Shown here in pieces: positions 59,234-64,000 of a DNA stretch of 64,000 bases. The stretch is taken from assembly GCF_014649495.1 (NCBI RefSeq), contig NZ_BMTD01000018.1, forward strand, positions 58,142 through 122,141, given 5' to 3'. Each line of letters starts with the position of its first letter. Position 1 is the stretch's first letter. This DNA comes from Streptomyces filipinensis. GTDB lineage: Bacteria > Actinomycetota > Actinomycetes > Streptomycetales > Streptomycetaceae. The notes beneath the pieces were generated by a model. It ran no database searches, was not told the DNA's origin, and saw only the letters and a list, made by a program, of their open reading frames with translations. The position numbers and the translations under genes were made by a program.

Positions 59234-59989
59234 CTACCGGCCCCGCGCGAGGGTCCGCAGCCGGCTCGTGGGCCCGTTGAAGAGATTCTGGTCACCCGGC
59301 AGCCGGCCCTTGCCGCCGTACTGCCAGATCGTCCAGTACCGCCATCCGCCCGGCAGCTTCCCCGGCCGCTCGGTGCCGTGCCGGGCGATCCACAGGGGGT
59401 TGCTGGAGGAGAACGCGCGGCTGTTGCCGGTGCAGAGCTTCCACCACTGGGCGGTCGTGTAGATCACCGGGCGGCGGCCGGTCTTCCGCCTGACCTCGTT
59501 GCTGAACGACCGGATCCAGCGGACCATCCGCTTCTTGCCGACCCCGTAGCACTTGTGCTTCTTGTCATACGGGTTGTACTCGATGTCGAGCGCGGGCGGC
59601 AGCGTCCAGCCGTCCGCCCGCCAGCCGCCGCCGTGCCGCACGAAGTACGCGGCCTGCCTGGCCCCGGAGGACGTGTCCGGCCGGGCGAAGTGGTACGCGC
59701 CCCGGACCAGGCCCGCCTTGCGGGCGCCGTTGTACTGCTGGGAGAAGTAGGGATTGCGGTAGTCCGTGGACTCCGTCGCCTTGACGTAGACGAACCGCGC
59801 GCCCTTGGACCGGGTGGCCGGCCAGTCGACGTGTTTCTGGTGGGAGGAGACGTCGTGTCCGTGCGGCTTGGCCGCGGTCAGTGCCAGAGGACCGGCCGCC
59901 GCGGGCGCGCCGCCCGCGAGGGCGAGCGCCGCCGTGGCCGCCACGAGGACACCGGTGCGGCGACGGAGGCGGGTGCGTTCACGGGCCAT
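59234..59989 (-). CDS. Secreted GH25 muramidase (lysozyme)
   Basis: A 251-aa exported hydrolase cutting N-acetylmuramoyl linkages in peptidoglycan. An Arg-rich n-region plus hydrophobic segment ending APAAAG forms the signal peptide. The GH25 barrel follows with Asp46 in HGHDVSSHQ, GAYHFARPDTSS, Asp135-Ile-Glu137 in PALDIEYNP as catalytic acids, and the closing WTIWQYGGKG. ATG at 59989 with GGGGAGACAC is chosen; the open frame extends 34 codons more. No wall-binding repeat is present. It is divergent from the aldolase gene. Confidence 0.9.
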   Translation of the reverse strand: MARERTRLRRRTGVLVAATAALALAGGAPAAAGPLALTAAKPHGHDVSSHQKHVDWPATRSKGARFVYVKATESTDYRNPYFSQQYNGARKAGLVRGAYHFARPDTSSGARQAAYFVRHGGGWRADGWTLPPALDIEYNPYDKKHKCYGVGKKRMVRWIRSFSNEVRRKTGRRPVIYTTAQWWKLCTGNSRAFSSSNPLWIARHGTERPGKLPGGWRYWTIWQYGGKGRLPGDQNLFNGPTSRLRTLARGR

Positions 59990-60179
59990 GTGTCTCCCCG
60001 GGTCGGCGGACGAGGGATCGTCCGGCGGGCAAGGCAGACCATTCAAGGCCCGGCGATCATCGAATCCGCGCCTCATGTGCGGCGATTCCATCCGATTTCC
60101 ACCCGTTCGGGGGTGCGCGCTTCCGGCCGGACGTGAGAGCCCGCCCCCTTTCCGCGGCCATGGCTGGCAGGATCACGGC

Positions 60180-60842
60180 ATGGCTGAACAGGGGCGGAAC
60201 GCGGAACAGGAACGTATCTGGGCGGAACTGGTCGCGACGGCGCGGCGGACCGTAGCCGACGGACTGGTGGTCGGCACCTCGGGGAACGTCTCGGCGCGCG
60301 TCGGCGACCTCGTGCTGGTCACCCCGTCGGGCGTGCCGTACGACCGGCTCACCCCGCAGGACATCACCGGTGTCGACCTCACCGGACGCCAGGTGCTCGG
60401 CACCCTGGTGCCGACCAGTGAGCTGCCCCTGCACCTCGCCGTCTATCGCACCACCGACGCCCGCGCGATCGTCCACACCCACGCCGTGCACGCGACGGCG
60501 GTCTCCACGCTCGTGCCCGAGCTGCCGCTGGTCCACTACATGGCCGCCGCCCTCGGCGGCCCCGTCCGCGTCGCCCCCTACGCCACCTACGGCAGCGACG
60601 AGCTGGCCGAGAACATGCTCCGCGCCCTGGCCGGCCGCTCCGGCTGCCTGCTGCAGAACCACGGCACGGTCACCTACGGCGCCGGCCTCGACCAGGCCTA
60701 CGACCGCACCGCCCAGCTGGAGTGGATGTGCCGCCTGTGGCTGACGGCGTCCGGTGTGCCGGGTCTGACACCGACCCTGCTGACCGAGGCACAACTGGCC
60801 GAGGCCGGGGAACGCTTGAAGGGGTACGGCCAACGGAGGTGA
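60180..60842 (+). CDS. Class II aldolase/adducin-family protein (L-fuculose-phosphate aldolase-like)
   Basis: A 220-aa zinc-dependent aldolase. The features are TSGNVSARVGD near 33-43, TPSGVPYDRLTPQDI, catalytic Glu81 in SELPLHLAVYR, zinc ligands His99 and His101 in VHTHAVHA and His161 in LQNHGTVTYG. It would split a ketose- or aldulose-1-phosphate to DHAP or a related triose plus an aldehyde. AGGAT precedes the ATG at 60180. No sugar kinase or isomerase partner is nearby, so the substrate is open; methylthioribulose-type relatives exist. Confidence 0.87.
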   Translation: MAEQGRNAEQERIWAELVATARRTVADGLVVGTSGNVSARVGDLVLVTPSGVPYDRLTPQDITGVDLTGRQVLGTLVPTSELPLHLAVYRTTDARAIVHTHAVHATAVSTLVPELPLVHYMAAALGGPVRVAPYATYGSDELAENMLRALAGRSGCLLQNHGTVTYGAGLDQAYDRTAQLEWMCRLWLTASGVPGLTPTLLTEAQLAEAGERLKGYGQRR

Positions 60843-61038
60843 CCCCTTGCCGCCCAGCCCTTCGCTCCCACGCTTCGCCGATCGTCTCGCCCGCCTGCTC
60901 GGTCCGGCGCGTCCTGCCCGCCGCGGCGCTCCGCCGCGACGAACCCGGCCGGCGGTGCCGGACCCGCCCGCACCACGCTCCTCACCCCACCCCGCCTTTC
61001 GGCTGGCCGGTGACCGCGACCCCCACGACACTGGACGC

Positions 61039-62154
61039 GTGCGCCCCGTCAAAGCGACCGCCACCGCGGTCACCGCGGTCCTGGCCGCCGGCATGGCCTC
61101 CGTGGCCGTCGGCCGGCTCGCCAGCGACGCCGCGCTGAAGGCGCCCGCGGGCCGTCCGCTGCCCACCGAGCCCCGGCTCACCGTGCACGGCACCGCCGCC
61201 GGCCAGATCATGCTCACCCGCGACCTGGCCGCACTGCGCCCCGGTACCTACGGCCTCGCCGGCGACGGCTCCCACGCGGTCGTGGGCCCCGTCCTGGGGG
61301 CGGCCCAGCACACCGCCGACACCGTCGTACGCCGCCTGGAACGCGTCACGCACGGCTCCTTCGCCCCCGGCGACGCGGTGTGGCTCACCCCCAACCTGTA
61401 CGTCGGCAATCCGTCCGCCGCCCTCGGCCTCGACCACGCCGACATCGACGTGCCCGGCGAACTCGGCGAGCTGCCCGCCTGGTTCGTGCCCGGCCACCGG
61501 GACACCTGGGTGATCGCCGTGCACGGCCTGGGCACCACCCGCGAACAGGCCATGAACCTGATGGGCTTCCTGCACGGCCGCCGGCTCCCGGTCCTGGCCC
61601 TCGCCTACCGGGGCGACCTCGGCGCCCCGCGCCCGCCGGACGGACTGAACCACCTCGGCGAGACCGAGTGGCGGGACCTGGACGCGGCGATCCGCTACGC
61701 CGTGCGCTACGGCGCCCGCCGGGTCGTCCTGCTCGGCTGGTCCACCGGCGCCACCATGGCCCTGCGCGCCGCCGAGCACTCCCCGGTGCGCGAGCGCATC
61801 GCCGGACTGGTCCTGGACTCGCCGGTGCTCAGCTGGGAGGCCACGCTGCGCGCCCTCGCCCAGGCCCGGCGCACCCCGCACTCGCTGCTGCCGCTCGCCG
61901 TGCGGGCCGCACAGGGCCGGGCCGGCCTGCACGCCGACCGGGTCGCCGAGATCACCGACCCCGACCGGCTCACCGTACCGACCCTGATCTTCCACGGTCC
62001 CGACGACCGGGTGGCCCCGTGGGAGTTCTCCCGCCGGCTCGCCGATGTGGTCGCTCTGCACCCCGTGGCGCGGGCCCCGCACGCGGCGATGTGGAACGCC
62101 GACCCCAAGGAGTACGAGGAGCGGTTGCGCCGCTTCCTGACACCTCTGATGTGA
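61039..62154 (+). CDS. Membrane-anchored alpha/beta hydrolase
   Basis: A 371-aa hydrolase with an N-terminal hydrophobic helix (ATAVTAVLAAGMASVAVGRLA) and an extracytoplasmic-looking body. VIAVHGLGTTREQAMNLMGFL carries the oxyanion region, GWSTGATMALRAAE the nucleophile elbow Ser (near 236), then VPTLIFHGPDDRVAP the Asp and RAPHAAMWNADP the His. GTG at 61039 lacks a strong ribosome site and may be leaderless; the open frame extends 64 codons further with poor coding quality. Substrate is unknown. Confidence 0.82.
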   Translation: MRPVKATATAVTAVLAAGMASVAVGRLASDAALKAPAGRPLPTEPRLTVHGTAAGQIMLTRDLAALRPGTYGLAGDGSHAVVGPVLGAAQHTADTVVRRLERVTHGSFAPGDAVWLTPNLYVGNPSAALGLDHADIDVPGELGELPAWFVPGHRDTWVIAVHGLGTTREQAMNLMGFLHGRRLPVLALAYRGDLGAPRPPDGLNHLGETEWRDLDAAIRYAVRYGARRVVLLGWSTGATMALRAAEHSPVRERIAGLVLDSPVLSWEATLRALAQARRTPHSLLPLAVRAAQGRAGLHADRVAEITDPDRLTVPTLIFHGPDDRVAPWEFSRRLADVVALHPVARAPHAAMWNADPKEYEERLRRFLTPLM

Positions 62155-62369
62155 GACCCGCGAACCCCTCCGGTGACGTGCCTCCCGGCCGCGGGCGAGG
62201 AGGGCCCGCGACCGCCGGCCGGGCCGGTGCGGAACATTCCGTTTAAGGCCGTACAACTGGCTTGATCCGCCCTCCTCGCCCCGCCCGGCCCCCCGTGCCT
62301 TGGCCAGCCCCGTCGCCCGCGGTGACATTCCGTTTGGGTTTTCGGACCGTCAACCGGAAGACTGCACCC

Positions 62370-63842
62370 GTGACGTCCCGTATCCCGCGCGACTCCAGGC
62401 TCCGACTCGTCCGACCGCGACCCCTGGCCGCCGCCCCCAGAGCTGTGAACCAGCGGCGTCCGCGCCGCCCCGCACCCCGGCCGCCGGAGGGCACGCCCGC
62501 CCCCGCCGAACTGGCGAGAATGGCACGCATCGGGCTGGCCGGGCCGGTGCGTGTGGCCCGCTGGGCCGACGCCGCGCTCGGCCCCGGCAGCGACGGTGCC
62601 GCCACCGACGGCAAGGCCACCCTCTCCGCCGCCACCGCCGAACGCGCCGGCGCCGACCTGGGACTGAGCGCCGCCCAGGTCCGCGCCGACTGGGACACCG
62701 CACGACTCGCCGGACTCGTCGAGGTGCACGGCGACAGCGCGCGCCCCGGCTGGCGGCTGCGTGCCTGGGACCGTGACGACAGCGCCGTACTGCGCGGCTG
62801 GGTCGCCCTCTTCGACGCGTGGTCGCTCGCCTCCCCAGAACCCGAGGAGCACGAGCCGGCCGCCGTCGCCGAGGTCGTCTCGGCCATGCCCCAGGTGCTC
62901 TCCTTCCTCCAGCTGTCCGCCGGTCCCGTCCCGGTCGAGCAGCTGCTCGACCTGCTCCAGCAGCGGGTCACCGAACTGCGCACCGAACGCTGCGAGGTCC
63001 CCTACGAGCCCGGCACCGAGCTGCCCGCCACCCCCGGGCCCGGCGCCGGACACCCGGCCGCGTCCGGATCCGGACAGCCGGCGACGTCCCCGGACCCGGC
63101 GGACCCGGCCCCCGCCGCCGACACCACGCTCGCCCCGCTGCTCGACTGGGCGCTGCGGGCCCTCGCGGCCGTGGGCGCGCTGACCTACGGCGACGGCCAG
63201 GCCACCCTCACCCCCCTCGGCAACTGGGCGGTGTGGGTCAAGCTGGAGCAGATCTGCGTGGCCGCGCAGAGCCCGGCCGGCAACATCGAGCAGTCCGCCG
63301 AGGACATGCTCCGCGGCTGCGCCCAGCTCCGCCCCAACGCCGCCCGCGCCGAGTACCGCGCCTGGCTCGCCGCCCGCCCCGTCGGCAGCGCCGTCACCGA
63401 GCTGATCCAGGCCGCGCACGGCGAGGACGCCCTGCTGCGCGGCCTGGCCTTCGAGGCGCTGCGCGTCGTCGGTGCCCCCGCCGAGCCCGACGTGCGCGGC
63501 GTCGTGGACGAGCCCGCCGTGCGGCCCTACGCCCTGCTGTGGCTCGCCGAGCACGACGGGGCCGACCCGGAGGACGCCCACGAGGTCCTGACCCGTGAGG
63601 AGGCGACCTGGCTGTGGGTGGACACCGCCGCGGCCGTCGCCGACCACGGTGAGGCCCCGATGCTGGTCCGGCATCTGGAGTCCGCGGTGCAGCCCACGGT
63701 TCCCCAGCTGCTCGACGAGGTCCGCGCCGTCGGTCATCCGCGCACCGTGCAGGTGCTGGTCGCGCTCGCCGCCGCGCACCCCGACCCGGCCCTCGCCAAG
63801 GCCGTGCGCCGGGCCGCCTTCCAGGTGCACACCGGGGGGTGA
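62370..63842 (+). CDS. Uncharacterised 490-aa protein
   Basis: I do not recognise this family. The N-terminus is Arg/Pro-rich without a signal peptide. The middle has helical, winged-helix-like stretches (GLSAAQVRADWDTARLAGLVEVHGDSARPGWRL). An Ala/Pro/Gly-rich linker lies near 220-250. The C-terminal 200 residues read as helical pairs similar to HEAT-type repeats (EDALLRGLAFEALRVVGAPAEPDVRGVV; VPQLLDEVRAVGHPRTVQVLVALAAAHPDPALAKAVRRAAF). The GTG at 62370 has a weak GGAAG; a GTG at 62322 is an alternative. It may be a regulatory or scaffold protein. Confidence 0.72.
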   Translation: MTSRIPRDSRLRLVRPRPLAAAPRAVNQRRPRRPAPRPPEGTPAPAELARMARIGLAGPVRVARWADAALGPGSDGAATDGKATLSAATAERAGADLGLSAAQVRADWDTARLAGLVEVHGDSARPGWRLRAWDRDDSAVLRGWVALFDAWSLASPEPEEHEPAAVAEVVSAMPQVLSFLQLSAGPVPVEQLLDLLQQRVTELRTERCEVPYEPGTELPATPGPGAGHPAASGSGQPATSPDPADPAPAADTTLAPLLDWALRALAAVGALTYGDGQATLTPLGNWAVWVKLEQICVAAQSPAGNIEQSAEDMLRGCAQLRPNAARAEYRAWLAARPVGSAVTELIQAAHGEDALLRGLAFEALRVVGAPAEPDVRGVVDEPAVRPYALLWLAEHDGADPEDAHEVLTREEATWLWVDTAAAVADHGEAPMLVRHLESAVQPTVPQLLDEVRAVGHPRTVQVLVALAAAHPDPALAKAVRRAAFQVHTGG

Positions 63843-63890
63843 GCCGGCCCGGGGGCGCGCGGGTCCGGAGGAGACGAGCCGGTCCGGGGG

Positions 63891-63990
63891 GTGAGCGGGT
63901 CCCGGGGGGTGAGCGGGTCCCGGGGGGTGAGCGGGTCCCGGGGGGTGAGCGGGTCCCGGGGGGTGAGCGGGTCCCGGGGGGTGAGCGGGC
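63891..63990. repeat. 18-bp tandem repeat array (minisatellite)
   Basis: Five identical 18-bp copies of GTGAGCGGGTCCCGGGGG run from 63891 to 63980, followed by a sixth partial copy with one change (63981-63990). A degenerate copy, GGTCCGGGGG, lies just before. The array begins about 48 bp after the stop of the uncharacterised gene. Each unit has runs of 3 and 6 G, giving G-quadruplex potential, and a CGGG-T-CCCG dyad. Confidence 0.95.
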
Positions 63991-64000
63991 CGTAGGTCAG

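Noticed and set aside
63891..63990. Repeat array considered as CRISPR
   Set aside because: Units are contiguous with no variable spacers, and no cas genes are present.

Overview
This is a 64 kb piece of a very GC-rich actinobacterial chromosome, almost certainly Streptomyces. The evidence is strong G/C bias at third codon positions, many GTG and TTG starts, ATGA/GTGA overlaps between operon genes, mycothiol-type DinB/TIGR03086 proteins, an LAQTG sortase-anchored surface protein, an ectABCD cluster and a large cobalamin cluster. From memory, the right half follows the S. coelicolor region that carries the ect genes, an SCO1860-type surface protein, the cob genes and a Pit phosphate transporter. 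I saw no rRNA, tRNA, insertion sequence, integrase or CRISPR array.

Layout. 1-12 kb is sugar and sugar-acid catabolism: a truncated sugar-binding lipoprotein with a DeoR regulator, a divergent uronate dehydrogenase / kdgD pair with a coupled uncharacterised gene, then a GntR - DapA-type lyase - IlvD/EDD-type sugar-acid dehydratase operon. 12-20 kb holds a secreted HAD phosphatase, a frameshifted gene, a purine permease, a penicillin-binding protein and a membrane protein / histidine kinase / response regulator operon. 20-28 kb holds an IclR regulator divergent from an alpha-ketoglutarate semialdehyde dehydrogenase, then efflux and stress genes. 28.8-32 kb is ectABCD (ectoine and 5-hydroxyectoine). 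32-38.8 kb holds a DinB protein, a class V aminotransferase, a polar amino-acid ABC transporter, an amidohydrolase and the LAQTG protein. 38.9-57.4 kb is the cobalamin cluster on the minus strand. 57.4-64 kb holds a Pit phosphate transporter with PHO-box-like repeats, a GH25 muramidase, a class II aldolase, a hydrolase, an uncharacterised 490-residue protein and an 18-bp tandem repeat at the window edge.

How genes work together. Uronate dehydrogenase and KdgD convert uronates via aldarates to alpha-ketoglutarate semialdehyde. The GntR operon looks like a route from a pentonate such as L-arabinonate to the same semialdehyde. The IclR-controlled dehydrogenase would oxidise it to 2-oxoglutarate, so three separate loci form one convergent pathway. 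The cobalamin genes form two minus-strand blocks. One (cobD-cobQ-cobN-ChlID-cobO-cobB-cobI) lies behind a cobalamin riboswitch. The other (cobM-cobL-cbiG/cobJ-cobH-cbiX-cobC) has no visible riboswitch. A ZIP-family metal permease sits between them on the opposite strand.
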